Position numbers and translations under genes: made by a program
In this document: positions 1 through 9,704 of the stretch, one piece after another
Position numbering within the stretch: position 1 is the stretch's first letter
Layout: the number at the start of each line of letters is the position of its first letter
Assembly: GCA_030827315.1 (NCBI GenBank)
Contig: JAURER010000005.1
Location: 40,275-104,274 of the forward strand
Source of the DNA: Gemmatimonadota bacterium
GTDB taxonomy: Bacteria > Gemmatimonadota > Gemmatimonadetes > Longimicrobiales > Gaopeijiaceae
Direction: 5' to 3'
DNA: 64,000 nucleotides
The notes under the pieces: model-generated
Told to the model about the DNA's origin: nothing
The model's database searches: none
What the model saw: the letters and a program-made list of their open reading frames with translations, nothing else

Positions 1-2
1 TG

Positions 3-539
3 GCGGAAGAACGGGGCCTCATCGCCGCGGACACCGTGTACGCCCGCCTCGAGCGCAAGATGATCGCCCGCCACCCGCACCTCTTCGGCGGGGGTGAGCG
101 CCGGGCGTGGGAGGAGCTCAAGGTGGCAGAACGCGCCCAAGGCCAGGGCGTCCTCCGCGGGCTGGCGGCCGGGCTGGATCCGCTCACGCGCTCCTACCGG
201 ATCCAGGAGCGTGTCGCCGGCGTCGGCTTCGACTGGGACGACTGGCGAGGCCCGCGCGACAAGGTGGCCGAAGAGCTCGACGAGGTCGCCCGCGCCGTGG
301 AGGCCGGCGACACGGAAGCCGTGACGGAAGAGGTCGGCGACCTCCTCTTCGCCGCGGTGAATCTGGCGCGGCGCGCCCAGGTCCACCCCACGACGGCACT
401 CGCGCGCGCGAACGGCAAGTTCACGGCTCGCTTCGAGGAGGTGGAACGCATCGCCGCCGAGCGCGGGCTCGACATGCGTACCGCCGGCCTCGAAGCGCTC
501 GACGCGATCTGGGACGAGGTCAAGCACAGCCAGAGCTGA
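3..539 (+). CDS. mazG: MazG nucleoside triphosphate pyrophosphohydrolase, C-terminal part
   Basis: The reading frame is open to the left edge, so the start is outside the window; about 178 codons are visible. The motif KMIARHPHLFG, then WEELKVAERAQG, then a MazG helical domain with KVAEELDEV and EEVGDLLFA supply the acidic EExxE...ExxD residues that bind magnesium. Two-domain MazG proteins hydrolyse NTPs to NMP and pyrophosphate, clearing abnormal nucleotides or lowering ppGpp. The visible part covers the C-terminal catalytic domain and the link to the N-terminal one. It is convergent with the next gene, with a 45-base gap. Identification of the family is secure; the substrate preference cannot be read from sequence. 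Confidence 0.9.
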   Translation, partial: AEERGLIAADTVYARLERKMIARHPHLFGGGERRAWEELKVAERAQGQGVLRGLAAGLDPLTRSYRIQERVAGVGFDWDDWRGPRDKVAEELDEVARAVEAGDTEAVTEEVGDLLFAAVNLARRAQVHPTTALARANGKFTARFEEVERIAAERGLDMRTAGLEALDAIWDEVKHSQS

Positions 540-584
540 CGGAGACGCCCGACGGGGTATCCGGGTCGCACCGACCGAGAGTGA

Positions 585-1661
585 TCAGTACCCCGCCTGC
601 TTGTCCACGACGTTTTCCCACTCGTCGATGGGGGCGCCGAGCACGTAGCGGCGCAGGTTCCTCACGATCAGGTCGGTCTCACGCTGCCAGAAGCCGCGGG
701 TGACGGCCGACACGTGCGGCGTGAGCACCACGTTGGGCAGATCCCACAGGGGGGAATCGGAAGGGAGCGGCTCCTTCGAGAAGACGTCCAGCCCGGCCCC
801 GCGGAGCCTGCCCGCGCGGAGCGCCTCCGTCACCGCGTCCTCGTCGACCAGCCGGCCCCGTGCGACGTTGATGAGCACGCAGCCGGGCTTCATGCGCTCG
901 AGCGCGGCCGCGTCGATCATACCCCTTGTCTCGGGGGTGTCCGGAGCCGCCACCACGATGGCGTCGCTCTCGCGGTAGACCGCGTCCAGTCCCGAGCTTC
1001 CCCACACCATCTCGATCCGGGACCCGAGCTCGCCCCCGCCCGCCACCGGCTCGAGGTTGGCTTCGCCCGGCCGCGCGGGACGCCGCTTGTGCGCGATCAC
1101 CCTGGCACCGAGGCTGGCGACCCTGCGCGCGACCTCCCGGCCGATCCCGCCGAACCCGATGATTCCCACCGTAGACGCGGACATCTCGCTGAGCGGGGCG
1201 CCCGCCACGTAGTACGGCTCCGTGTCCCACGTGCGGCGCCGCTGTCCCTGTGCGGCGAAATCCAGCCCCCGGCCGAAGTGGAGCAGCATTGCGAGCACGG
1301 TCTCCGCCATGGGCGCCGCGTGCACGCCGGCGGAGTTCGTGAAGATGACCGGACTCGCGAGCATCGCCGGCGTCAGCGACCCCCCCACACCGGCCGCGCC
1401 GGAATGGACCCACGCCAGCGACCGTCCGGCTTCGAGGATCGCTGCCGGAATCCCGTAGCCGAAGTAGATCTCCGCATCCACCACGGCCGTGAGGACCCGC
1501 GGGGAGACCCGGGCCGCCCCGTCCCCCGATCCGTCGGTCTCCTCGTCGACCACCACCAGCTCCCATCCCGCGGGCAGCGCGTCGCGGATCCGCTCGGGCA
1601 CCCACTCCGGCATCGCCCAGATGGGGCGCCGGTCCATCATGTCGAGGATCGCGCGGGGCAT
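585..1661 (-). CDS. D-2-hydroxyacid dehydrogenase (NAD-dependent)
   Basis: A protein of 358 residues with the Rossmann glycine motif GFGGIGREVARR around residue 170 and the family's catalytic triad: Arg in NVARGRLVDE, Glu in FSKEPLP and His in LTPHVS. Members reduce 2-keto acids (glyoxylate, hydroxypyruvate, pyruvate, phosphohydroxypyruvate) to D-2-hydroxyacids. There is no ACT domain and no SerA-type extension, so phosphoglycerate dehydrogenase is unlikely; the substrate stays open. It starts 10 bases after asnS ends and is probably co-transcribed with it. An in-frame ATG at about codon 8 or 9 is an alternative start; no clear ribosome binding site separates the choices. Confidence 0.88.
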   Translation of the reverse strand: MPRAILDMMDRRPIWAMPEWVPERIRDALPAGWELVVVDEETDGSGDGAARVSPRVLTAVVDAEIYFGYGIPAAILEAGRSLAWVHSGAAGVGGSLTPAMLASPVIFTNSAGVHAAPMAETVLAMLLHFGRGLDFAAQGQRRRTWDTEPYYVAGAPLSEMSASTVGIIGFGGIGREVARRVASLGARVIAHKRRPARPGEANLEPVAGGGELGSRIEMVWGSSGLDAVYRESDAIVVAAPDTPETRGMIDAAALERMKPGCVLINVARGRLVDEDAVTEALRAGRLRGAGLDVFSKEPLPSDSPLWDLPNVVLTPHVSAVTRGFWQRETDLIVRNLRRYVLGAPIDEWENVVDKQAGY

Positions 1662-1671
1662 GAGCCGGTGG

Positions 1672-2961
1672 TCAGGGGTACAGACGGTTCATGAGTCGCG
1701 GAAACGGAATCATCTCGCGGATGTGGTGCCGCCCCGTGATCCACGCGACGGTCCGCTCGACGCCCAGCCCGAAGCCCGAGTGCGGGAAGCTTCCGTAGCG
1801 TCGGAGGTCGAGGTACCACGCGTACGCCTCCTCGGGAAGCTTCTCCTCCCGGATCCGCTGACGCAGCCGGTCGAGGTCGTCCTCGCGCTGGCTCCCTCCG
1901 ATGATCTCCCCGTACCCCTCGGGTGCCAGGAGGTCGTCGCAGAGCACGGTGCGCGGGTCGGCCGGGTTCTCCTTCATGTAGAAGGCCTTGGCCTGCTTCG
2001 GATAGTCGTGCACGAAGAGCGGCAGGTCGCGGCCCTCCGTGAGCAACGCCTCGTCGGCCGCGCCGAGATCGCTTCCCCATTCGATCTCCGCCCCTTTTCC
2101 CTGCAGGATGGCGACCGCCTCGGTGTAGCTCATGCGCGGGAAGGGGGCGGCGATGTGCTCCAGCTTGCCTGTGTCGCGCTCCAGAACCTTGAGCTCCTCG
2201 CCGCAGCGCTCGAGCGCCCGCTCCACCAGGTAGGAGACGAGTTCCTCCTGCAGCCGCATGTTGTCGTTCGAGTCGGCGAAGGCGACCTCGGGCTCCACCA
2301 TCCAGAACTCGGTGAGATGCCGGCGAGTCTTCGACTTCTCGGCACGGAACGTGGGTCCGAAGCAGTAGACGCGCCGGAACGCGGGGCAGGCCGCCTCGAC
2401 GTACAGTTGGCCGGTCTGCGCCATGTACGCCGGATCGCCGAAGTAGTCGGTCTGAAAGAGCGTTCCGGCGTGCTCCCCGATGGACCCGGTGAGAATCGGC
2501 GTGTCGACGCGGACGAAGTCCCGCTGATAGAGGAAGTCGTGGATCGCCTGCTCGACCTCGGCCCGGACCTTCAGGCCCGCGCGCTGCATCGACGACCGCA
2601 GCCAGAGGTGGCGGTGGTCGAGCAGGAAGTCGACGCCGTGTTCCTTGGGCTGGATGGGATACTCGGCCGAGGGAGCCAACAGTTCGACACCGGTCACGCC
2701 CAGTTCGTACCCCCCGGGCGCCCGCGCGTCTTCCTTGACCTCGCCCGTGAGCGCGACGAGCGACTCCTGAGTGAGCGACTGCTGCAGATCCCAGGTGGCA
2801 TCGTCCACCTGGCTCTTCACCAGCACGCCCTGGAGGACGCCGGTGCCGTCGCGGACGACGGTGAACGCGACCTTGCCGTGCCCCCGGGTCGCCTCGACCC
2901 AGCCCTTCACCGTCACCTGCCCGCCGACGTGGTCGCCGAGCTCCCTGATTTCGACCATCAC
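1672..2961 (-). CDS. asnS: Asparagine--tRNA ligase
   Basis: Class II aminoacyl-tRNA synthetase of 429 residues that charges tRNA-Asn with asparagine in the cytoplasm. The N-terminal OB fold (about residues 10-110, GGQVTVKGWVEATRG) binds the anticodon. The catalytic domain carries motif 2 around TFRAEKSKTRRHLTEFWMVE and motif 3 in GFGLGVERTVAWITG, followed by the AsnS-type ending IREMIPFPR. That ending and the absence of a GAD domain separate it from aspartyl-tRNA synthetase. The start is GTG at 2961 or the adjacent ATG at 2958; AAGGA lies about 9 bases before the GTG. A 130-base gap separates it from recG upstream. Confidence 0.95.
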   Translation of the reverse strand: MMVEIRELGDHVGGQVTVKGWVEATRGHGKVAFTVVRDGTGVLQGVLVKSQVDDATWDLQQSLTQESLVALTGEVKEDARAPGGYELGVTGVELLAPSAEYPIQPKEHGVDFLLDHRHLWLRSSMQRAGLKVRAEVEQAIHDFLYQRDFVRVDTPILTGSIGEHAGTLFQTDYFGDPAYMAQTGQLYVEAACPAFRRVYCFGPTFRAEKSKTRRHLTEFWMVEPEVAFADSNDNMRLQEELVSYLVERALERCGEELKVLERDTGKLEHIAAPFPRMSYTEAVAILQGKGAEIEWGSDLGAADEALLTEGRDLPLFVHDYPKQAKAFYMKENPADPRTVLCDDLLAPEGYGEIIGGSQREDDLDRLRQRIREEKLPEEAYAWYLDLRRYGSFPHSGFGLGVERTVAWITGRHHIREMIPFPRLMNRLYP

Positions 2962-3091
2962 TGCACCGATTCCTTCGGATCACGCCGAGCCCGCCGGCCC
3001 GGACCAGGTGGCTGCCCCGCCCCGCGCCGCGCCGGAGCGGCACGGTGGGAGACGGCAGGAGAATGCACAGATTCCCGTTGGTTGGGAACCG

Positions 3092-5191
3092 TCACCCGAC
3101 GCCGTACATGGCCAGGCGGTGACGGTAGCGGGCGAAGAGATGCTCCCGGACGGCGCGGTGCTCCGGACGCTCGAGCTCCGGGTCCGCGGCAACGAGCCCG
3201 CGGGCGTCCCGCTGCGCGGCGGCCAGAAGGTCCTCGTCGGCCATGAGGTCGGCGAACCGGAGCATGGCGTCCTTGCCGTGCTGGCGGCTTCCGAAAAGGT
3301 CACCCTGTCCTCGGATCCGCAGGTCCGCCCGCGCGATCTCGAAACCGTCGAGCGTGTCCCGGAAGATCCCGAGCCGCTCCGCCGCGTCCTCTCCCGGCTC
3401 GGCGACAAGCACGCAGTGGCTCTCCGCCGCGCCGCGCCCGACGCGACCGCGAAGCTGATGTAGCTGCGAAAGACCGAAGCGCTCGGCGTGCTCGATCACC
3501 ATGACGCTCGCGTTCGGAACGTCGATTCCCACCTCGATCACGGTGGTCGCGACGAGGACGTCGACGTCGCCCGCGGCGAAGGCACGCATCACGGCGTCCT
3601 TCTCCGCGGCGGGAAGCTTTCCGTGCAGGAGGCCGACCGTCGCCTCGGGAAAGACCTCCGTCTTCAGGCGCTCGTGCTCCCTCGTCGCGGAGAGCAGGTC
3701 GACCTTCTCGGACTCCTCCACCAGCGGGTAGACGACGTACGTCTGCCGGCCCGCCTCGATCTCCGCGCGCATGAAGTCGTAGACCGCCGACCGCCGATCG
3801 GGGGTGCGCAGCGTGGTCCGGATCGGCGTCCGGCCAGGCGGCATCTCGTCCAGCACGCTGATGTCGAGATCCCCGTACAGCGCCATGGCCAGGGACCGCG
3901 GGATCGGCGTGGCCGACATCACCAGGACGTCCGGTCGCGCGTCGTCCCGCTCCAGGAGCGCCATGCGCTGCCGCACGCCGAAACGGTGCTGCTCGTCGAT
4001 GACCACGAGCCCCAGCTCCCGGAATGCGACGCCCTCCTGGATGAGCGCGTGCGTACCGACCACGAGGGGTGCCTCTCCCGAGCCGATCGCTGCCAGCACT
4101 TCGCGGCGCTCAGCCGCTCCGAGGCTTCCCGTGAGGAGCCGGACCGGGATCCCGAGAGGCTCCACGAGCTCCGCGATCCCGCGTGCGTGCTGCTCGGCGA
4201 GGATCTCCGTGGGCGCCATGAGGACCGCCTGACGCCCGCCCTCCACGGCGAGCAGCATGGCGAACACGGCCACGGCCGTCTTCCCCGAGCCGACGTCGCC
4301 CTGGAGCATCCGGTTCATGCGCCGGTCCGACTGCATGTCCGCGTAGATCTCCTTCAGCGCGGTCGCCTGGGCGCCAGTGAGCGCGAAGGGAAGAGACTCG
4401 TGCAGCGGGCGAATGAGGTCGTTGGTCCGTTCGTGCGCGATGCCGGGCTCCAGCTCGGTCGCTTTCCTGCGCACCTGCGCCTGGACCAGCTGCAGGAAGA
4501 AAAGCTCGTCGAAGGCGAGCCTGCGGCGACCCCGTTCCGCGTCAAAGACCGACGTCGGCCTGTGGAGCAGCGTGAGGGCTTCCCCGAGGCCGGGAAGACC
4601 CAGGCGGTGCCGGGCCGCGGGATCGAGGTACTCGTCGTCGTCCACCCACGCGAGCATCGCGTCGAGATTGCGCTCGAACACGCCGCGCAGCACCCACTGC
4701 GGCAGCTCTTCGGTGGCCGGGTACGTGACGAAGATCGTCCCCGCGTCCCGAGGCGTCGGCACGCCACCCTCGGCGGTCTCCCGCGCGACGACGGTATACT
4801 CCCTGGGCTGGATCTGGCGGCCGTGGAAGAACTTCACCTTCCCCGACACCAGGAGCACGTCCCCCTCGCGCAGCTTCCGCTCGAGCCAGGGCTGGCCGGG
4901 CCAGGCCACCGTGATCATCCCGGTCTCGTCCTCGAGCACCGCCTGGAAGATGCGAAGTCCGCGGCGCGTGGGAATCACGCCCTTGCTGCGGACACGCCCC
5001 ACGACGCTGACGTCCATGCCCACCTCGACCCGTCCGATCGGCTCGACGGTCGAGGCGTCGTCGTAGCGGCGGGGGATGTGGTAGAGGAGCTCGCGGGCCG
5101 TCGTCACGCCCAGCCCGACGAAGGCGTCGGCGCGCTTCGGCCCGACTCCCTTGAGGAACTGGACCGGCCGATCGAGCTGCGAGTAGCTCAA
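3092..5191 (-). CDS. recG: ATP-dependent DNA helicase RecG
   Basis: Superfamily 2 helicase of 699 residues that reverses stalled replication forks and branch-migrates Holliday junctions. The N-terminal wedge region begins QFLKGVGPKRA, an OB fold follows, and the motor starts at Walker A GDVGSGKT (about residues 298-305). Also visible are the DEQH box, MSATPIPRSLAMALYGDLD, and the C-terminal helicase half TTVIEVGIDVP with QLRGRVGRG. I place the start at a TTG whose last two bases open the ftsY TGA (TTGA overlap), since this gives the normal RecG length. The frame stays open upstream for 150 codons, but that stretch is low-complexity out-of-frame ftsY sequence. Translation is probably coupled to ftsY. 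Confidence 0.93.
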   Translation of the reverse strand: MSYSQLDRPVQFLKGVGPKRADAFVGLGVTTARELLYHIPRRYDDASTVEPIGRVEVGMDVSVVGRVRSKGVIPTRRGLRIFQAVLEDETGMITVAWPGQPWLERKLREGDVLLVSGKVKFFHGRQIQPREYTVVARETAEGGVPTPRDAGTIFVTYPATEELPQWVLRGVFERNLDAMLAWVDDDEYLDPAARHRLGLPGLGEALTLLHRPTSVFDAERGRRRLAFDELFFLQLVQAQVRRKATELEPGIAHERTNDLIRPLHESLPFALTGAQATALKEIYADMQSDRRMNRMLQGDVGSGKTAVAVFAMLLAVEGGRQAVLMAPTEILAEQHARGIAELVEPLGIPVRLLTGSLGAAERREVLAAIGSGEAPLVVGTHALIQEGVAFRELGLVVIDEQHRFGVRQRMALLERDDARPDVLVMSATPIPRSLAMALYGDLDISVLDEMPPGRTPIRTTLRTPDRRSAVYDFMRAEIEAGRQTYVVYPLVEESEKVDLLSATREHERLKTEVFPEATVGLLHGKLPAAEKDAVMRAFAAGDVDVLVATTVIEVGIDVPNASVMVIEHAERFGLSQLHQLRGRVGRGAAESHCVLVAEPGEDAAERLGIFRDTLDGFEIARADLRIRGQGDLFGSRQHGKDAMLRFADLMADEDLLAAAQRDARGLVAADPELERPEHRAVREHLFARYRHRLAMYGVG

Positions 5192-6150
5192 GAGCCGAAG
5201 ACCCCGTCCACGAAGACGTCGACGTCGAAGGCCTCCAGATCGTCCAGCCCTTCGCCGGTGCCCACAAGCTTGACCGGAATCCCGTACTCCTCGCGGAGAG
5301 CCACCACGATGCCCCCGCGTGCGGTCGAGTCCATCTTGGCGAGCACGATGCCCGTCACGTCGACGGCCTTCGAGAAAGCCTCCACCTGACGTACCGCGTT
5401 CTGGCCGACGGTCGCGTCGAGGACGATCAGCGTCTCGTGCGGCGCGCCATCCACCCGGCGACGAACGACCCGGTCGATCTTGGTCAGCTCGTCCATGAGC
5501 CCGCGATTCGTGTGCAGCCGTCCCGCCGTGTCGATCAGTACGACGTCCGTACCGCGCGCCTCGGCCGCCTCGAGGGCGTCGTAGGCGACCGCAGCCGGAT
5601 CTCCACCGTGCTGACCCCGCAGGAAGTCGGCTCCCACTCGTCCCGCCCACGTCTCGAGCTGCGCCACGGCGCCGGCGCGGAAGGTGTCGGCGGCGGCCAC
5701 CATGACCGAGTTGCCCTCCCGGATGAGCCAGTGGGCGAGCTTGGCCACCGATGTGGTCTTCCCCACACCGTTGACGCCGACCATGAGATACACCGTTGGA
5801 CCCGTCGCAGCCGAGGCGAGTTCGACGCCACGGACCGCGTCCGTCCTGGCCGAGCCTCGGCTGCCCGGTGGGCCCTCCGTCAGGATGGTCCGGATCTCCT
5901 CGCGGAGCGCGGAGGACAGAGCCTCCGGTCCGCGCACGTGACCCCGCCGCAGCGCCTCCTCCGCCCTGTCGGTGAGACGCAACGTGGCCGGTACGCCGAA
6001 GTCCGCCGCGAGCAGCCGCTCCTCGAGCCGCTCGAGCGATTCGACGTCGATGCCGCCCGCCACCACCCGGACATCGGTGAGGGCGAGGTCGACGACCCGC
6101 TTCCAGAGTCCTTTCTTCTGCTCGGGCTTCGTCTTGAAGAGGCGGGCCAT
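5188..6150 (-). CDS. ftsY: Signal recognition particle receptor FtsY
   Basis: SRP-family GTPase of 320 residues that docks ribosome-nascent chain complexes at the inner membrane. A helical N domain (about residues 15-95) precedes the G domain with G1 GVNGVGKTT, DTFRAGA, G3 DTAGR and G4 AKMD, then the closing GTGEGLDDLEAFD. The acidic A domain of E. coli FtsY is missing; the protein begins directly with a short basic segment (MARLFKTKPEQKK), as in many shorter FtsY proteins. It overlaps recG by four bases (TTGA). The next gene upstream ends 97 bases away. Confidence 0.95.
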   Translation of the reverse strand: MARLFKTKPEQKKGLWKRVVDLALTDVRVVAGGIDVESLERLEERLLAADFGVPATLRLTDRAEEALRRGHVRGPEALSSALREEIRTILTEGPPGSRGSARTDAVRGVELASAATGPTVYLMVGVNGVGKTTSVAKLAHWLIREGNSVMVAAADTFRAGAVAQLETWAGRVGADFLRGQHGGDPAAVAYDALEAAEARGTDVVLIDTAGRLHTNRGLMDELTKIDRVVRRRVDGAPHETLIVLDATVGQNAVRQVEAFSKAVDVTGIVLAKMDSTARGGIVVALREEYGIPVKLVGTGEGLDDLEAFDVDVFVDGVFGS

Positions 6151-6247
6151 GCGTGTCGCTCGGCGTGCGGCGGTGCGTCGGGGTGCGGTCGTTCGGGAGC
6201 GCGGTGCGCAGCCCCCCGGCGGCGCCGGGATGACGGGAAAGGCCGCG

Positions 6248-8176
6248 TCAGCGCAACCCGCTGCGCCGGCGCACGATCCACTCGCCGCACAGCAGGCCGA
6301 TCACAAGAAGATAAGGTAAGGGATGCGTCCGCATCGGACGCCCCCCCGCGTCGACTTCGCGAGGCGCCGCGGCGGCCAGCGCCGCGAGGCCGCTGTCCGC
6401 CACGGCGGGAAGCATCTCGGGCGTCGTCGCGGTCACGTCGAAGCGTCCGGCGCCCAGGGAGTCGCCGGTCGCGTCGTCGACGATCGCGTACGCGTAGCTC
6501 CCCGGAGGAAGTGAAGGCATGACCACCCGGCCTCCCCCCGTCACGATCGTATCGGAGACGAGCGCGTCTCCGGTACGGACCGAGAGCCGCACCGAAGAGG
6601 AGTCGCCCGGCAGGCTCCACGCCACCGGTTCGCCCCGCTCCACGAGCCAGGATTCCGGCCGCGGCTCCGCCCCTTGGACCCGTTCACCGCCCAGGAGCCA
6701 CCCGGCCAGACCGGACCAGAGGCTGCGGTACGCGGCATACCCCTCGTCACGCGCGGCCCACCGCCACCAGCCCGAGGCGAGCGCCACGACGGACCGCCCT
6801 TCCTCACCCGCGGTCATCCGGAACGCGCCGAGGGGCGCTCCGGTACCGCGGAGCTGGAGCAGGAGGGCCGGCTGGCGTTCCGGGTCGGTCGGGACCATGA
6901 CGCCGGTGAGGGGCGGAAGACCCTGGAGGTTCACGCCGGCCAGGGCCCCTGCGACCGGGGACGTCGGTACGTCGGCCGACGCGTACCACTCTCCGGCCTG
7001 CGGGTCTCCCACCTCCAGGCCGAGCCGACGCGCGCCGTCTGCGTCCGCCGGGAGCACGAGCCGGCGCCCGCCCTCGACGAGGGAGGAAAGCCAGGGGTCC
7101 ACGTCCCGTCCGAGCCCGTGTACCACCAGGAGGGCCGCCCCGGCGACCGCACTCCGCACCGAGGCCGAATCGGCCGGGGCCCCGCGGTCGGACGCGCGGC
7201 CGAGCCGCACGTACCGGTCGGGTCCCGCGCGGAGGTAGCCCGTGGCCGAGAGTCCGGTGACCTCCTCGAGGACCGGCAACAGGTAGCGAGGCTCCCAGTC
7301 CGGCCGCAGGGAGAGGAGCACCAGCCCGCCTTCCTCGAAGCCCACGCTGGTGTACGTCACCGCTTCGTCGTCGCCTGCGAAGCCGTCCTCCTGAGCGCGC
7401 ACGCTCGCGGTGTAGCGGATCCGCCCGGTGGACGCGGGCGTTGGCAGTTCGATCGAGGTCCGCGTGCGGAGCCCGGGCGAAGGCGCCGCGACGCGCACGG
7501 TAGCGACCTCGACGTTCTCCTCGAGCACGGCGATCTCGATGGAATCGCCGGGCTCCCCGCCGTGCACCTCGACCTCGGCCACGGGTCGTCCGTCGGGACG
7601 CGGAAGGTCCGGCACGTCGAGTCGGGTCAGGCCGACGTTCGTGACCGGCGCACCGAAGCGCTCGAAGGTCACCCGCAGCGGCAGCCCTTCGAGCGCCGCG
7701 CGCAGTGCCACCGCGTCTTCGAAGCGGCCGTCCGACAGCACGCGGACCTCGCGCGCCCCGGCCTCGGCCGCCGACTGGAGCGCGGGCACCAGTCGGGAGC
7801 CAGGCAGCGTCGCCTCGCCCGCATCTCCATCGACCGGTTCGAGCGCCCCGGTGCCGAAGCGCATCACGCGCCATCCGTCACCCCGAAGCGCCCGGGCCCG
7901 GTCCGCCGCACCTTCCCACGCCGATGCACCGTCCGCGCCCGACGCGGTCATGCTCAGCGAGGCGTCGAGGAGCACCCACCGCGACGACGAGCCGCCACCG
8001 CCACCGCGGGGGATCTCCGGATCGAACAGAAGGAGCAGCACCGTGACGAGCACCACCCCTCTGACGATGGAGAGCCAGCGCCCGGCGGGGACGGCGAGCT
8101 CCACGCGCAGGTAGACCCACCGGGCGTAGGCGGCGAGCGCGCCCGCCAGCACGAGGAACGCCAGCACGCGGGTCAT
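6248..8176 (-). CDS. Membrane protein with von Willebrand factor A-like domain
   Basis: About 642 residues. Two N-terminal membrane segments (VLAFLVLAGALAAYARWVYL and IVRGVVLVTVLLLLFDPEIP) are followed by a vWA-like domain with the MIDAS-type sequence LLDASLSMTASG. A long extracytoplasmic region follows, and a final helix (LPYLLVIGLLCGEWIVRRR) anchors the C-terminus. The layout resembles BatA/BatB or DUF4159-like proteins of Bacteroidota and Gemmatimonadota. The function is unknown, and the gene is not next to a MoxR ATPase, the usual partner. I use ATG 8176; a TTG lies six bases upstream. The large open frames on the opposite strand are shadows. Confidence 0.72.
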   Translation of the reverse strand: MTRVLAFLVLAGALAAYARWVYLRVELAVPAGRWLSIVRGVVLVTVLLLLFDPEIPRGGGGGSSSRWVLLDASLSMTASGADGASAWEGAADRARALRGDGWRVMRFGTGALEPVDGDAGEATLPGSRLVPALQSAAEAGAREVRVLSDGRFEDAVALRAALEGLPLRVTFERFGAPVTNVGLTRLDVPDLPRPDGRPVAEVEVHGGEPGDSIEIAVLEENVEVATVRVAAPSPGLRTRTSIELPTPASTGRIRYTASVRAQEDGFAGDDEAVTYTSVGFEEGGLVLLSLRPDWEPRYLLPVLEEVTGLSATGYLRAGPDRYVRLGRASDRGAPADSASVRSAVAGAALLVVHGLGRDVDPWLSSLVEGGRRLVLPADADGARRLGLEVGDPQAGEWYASADVPTSPVAGALAGVNLQGLPPLTGVMVPTDPERQPALLLQLRGTGAPLGAFRMTAGEEGRSVVALASGWWRWAARDEGYAAYRSLWSGLAGWLLGGERVQGAEPRPESWLVERGEPVAWSLPGDSSSVRLSVRTGDALVSDTIVTGGGRVVMPSLPPGSYAYAIVDDATGDSLGAGRFDVTATTPEMLPAVADSGLAALAAAAPREVDAGGRPMRTHPLPYLLVIGLLCGEWIVRRRSGLR

Positions 8177-8243
8177 GGGCAAGGCAGCGCCGGAGAGAGC
8201 TGGATCCCGACCCTCCAGGGGCCGGAGAGAAAGCGTGCCAAGA

Positions 8244-9563
8244 CTACTCTTGTGACCCTCCGGCCGGCTGCGCGGGCGCGCGGTCCGGCTCGGTCCCGAC
8301 CAGAAGCGTGCGCACGGGGCCCGGTCTCGGAATCGTCTCGAGGAGTGCCACGCGCCCGGTCATTTCGGCACGCCAGCGCTGCATGTCGTCCGACGGCACG
8401 GGATCGCCGGCGGGGAGGTCCACGGAGAGCGGGTCCATGTGGCTTCCTCCACGCATCATCTCGTAATGGAGGTGCGGGCCGCTCGCGAGTCCGGTCATCC
8501 CGACGTACCCGATCACGTCGCTCTGCTTGACGCGGGTCCCCAGGTTCACGCCCGTGCGGAAGGCGCGCAGGTGCGCGTACCGGGTCACGAAGCCGTTGGG
8601 ATGCCGGATCTCCACGGTGTTGCCGAAGCTTCCCTTCGGCCCCCGGTGGATGACCACCCCGTCCGAAGTGGCCATGATCTCCGTGCCGGCGTCGGCGGCG
8701 TAGTCGACGCCCCGATGGGCCCGGATCGTGTTGAGGATTGGGTGCCGGCGCCCCGGCGAATACCGACTCGAGATGCGCCGATACGCCAGAGGCTTGAGCA
8801 GGAACGCCCGCCGCACGGACCTCCCCTCGAGATCGAAGTACGAGCCACGGCCGTCGCCGTTCGGATCGAAGTAGACGGCGTGGTACGGCGTGCCGCTGTT
8901 CACGAACTCCGCGGCGAGGAGTCGACCGGCACGCATGGAGCCGTCCGGCCGGACCTCGCGCTCGAAGGCGAAGCGGTACGTATCCCCGACCCGGATCTGT
9001 CGGGAGAAGTCCACCTGCCACTGGAAGACGCGATCCAGGTGGTCGATGAGGCGGTTGCGGTCCTCGAACGGCAGCCCGTCGAGGAGCGGATTGTCGACCA
9101 CCGCGTTCCACAGCACGGTTTCGATCTCGCCGGCTGCGAAGAGCGTGTCGACGTAGACCGGGGTGTTGATGAGTTCGGAACGCCATCCCAGCAACGCATC
9201 GCGATCCAGTCGCACCGTTTCGTCGGGGCTGATGGCCACATCGATGCCGCGCACCTCTTCGTGGTCCTTGAGGTAGCGGATCGTGACCTCGGTGCCCTGC
9301 CGCATGCGCCGGGGGCTCGCATGCTCCTGGAAGGCGAGGAGGAGAGCGGCCTGGTCGTTCGGGGTGAGCGTGGGGTACAGCAACTCCCCGAATGTCTCGC
9401 CGCGCCCGAGCGAAAAGATCTCGACGCGCTCCGCCGGTGGCACGGAGACGACCTCGAGACGCCCCGCATCGGGCACCTCACCCCAGCACGCCGAGAGCGC
9501 GCCGGCCGCGAGAACGGCCGCCGCGACACGACTCAGGTGGATCGGTGGGTTTCGCACGGACAT
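8244..9563 (-). CDS. M23-family murein endopeptidase lipoprotein
   Basis: Protein of 439 residues with a lipobox (ALSAC, Cys26), so it is predicted to be lipid-anchored in the periplasm. After an N-terminal region resembling the LysM-less half of Gram-negative MepM/ShyA-type enzymes, the C-terminal third is a complete LytM (M23) domain. Its zinc ligands are His and Asp in HRGVDYAADAG and the final pair in GPHLHYEM; the YAHL segment is also present. Such enzymes cut peptide cross-links to allow wall growth or daughter-cell separation. Its place immediately after ftsZ suggests a division role, which is inference. The 141-base gap to ftsZ contains a GC-rich hairpin. Confidence 0.9.
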   Translation of the reverse strand: MSVRNPPIHLSRVAAAVLAAGALSACWGEVPDAGRLEVVSVPPAERVEIFSLGRGETFGELLYPTLTPNDQAALLLAFQEHASPRRMRQGTEVTIRYLKDHEEVRGIDVAISPDETVRLDRDALLGWRSELINTPVYVDTLFAAGEIETVLWNAVVDNPLLDGLPFEDRNRLIDHLDRVFQWQVDFSRQIRVGDTYRFAFEREVRPDGSMRAGRLLAAEFVNSGTPYHAVYFDPNGDGRGSYFDLEGRSVRRAFLLKPLAYRRISSRYSPGRRHPILNTIRAHRGVDYAADAGTEIMATSDGVVIHRGPKGSFGNTVEIRHPNGFVTRYAHLRAFRTGVNLGTRVKQSDVIGYVGMTGLASGPHLHYEMMRGGSHMDPLSVDLPAGDPVPSDDMQRWRAEMTGRVALLETIPRPGPVRTLLVGTEPDRAPAQPAGGSQE

Positions 9564-9704
9564 GCGCCAAAAGTACGTCGAGTCGACCCGCGGAAACAGA
9601 CGGGGACGCGCGACGCCGACACGGAACCCCAGGGGCCCGCGAGGGGCCCCTCCAGGGATGTGGGATTCTCGTGCCGTGTCGCGGCCCCGCCCGTTTCGCG
9701 TCGA

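Noticed and set aside
9631..9651. Terminator between ftsZ and the M23 gene
   Set aside because: An 8-base-pair GC hairpin is present, but no T run follows on the minus strand, so I do not call intrinsic termination.
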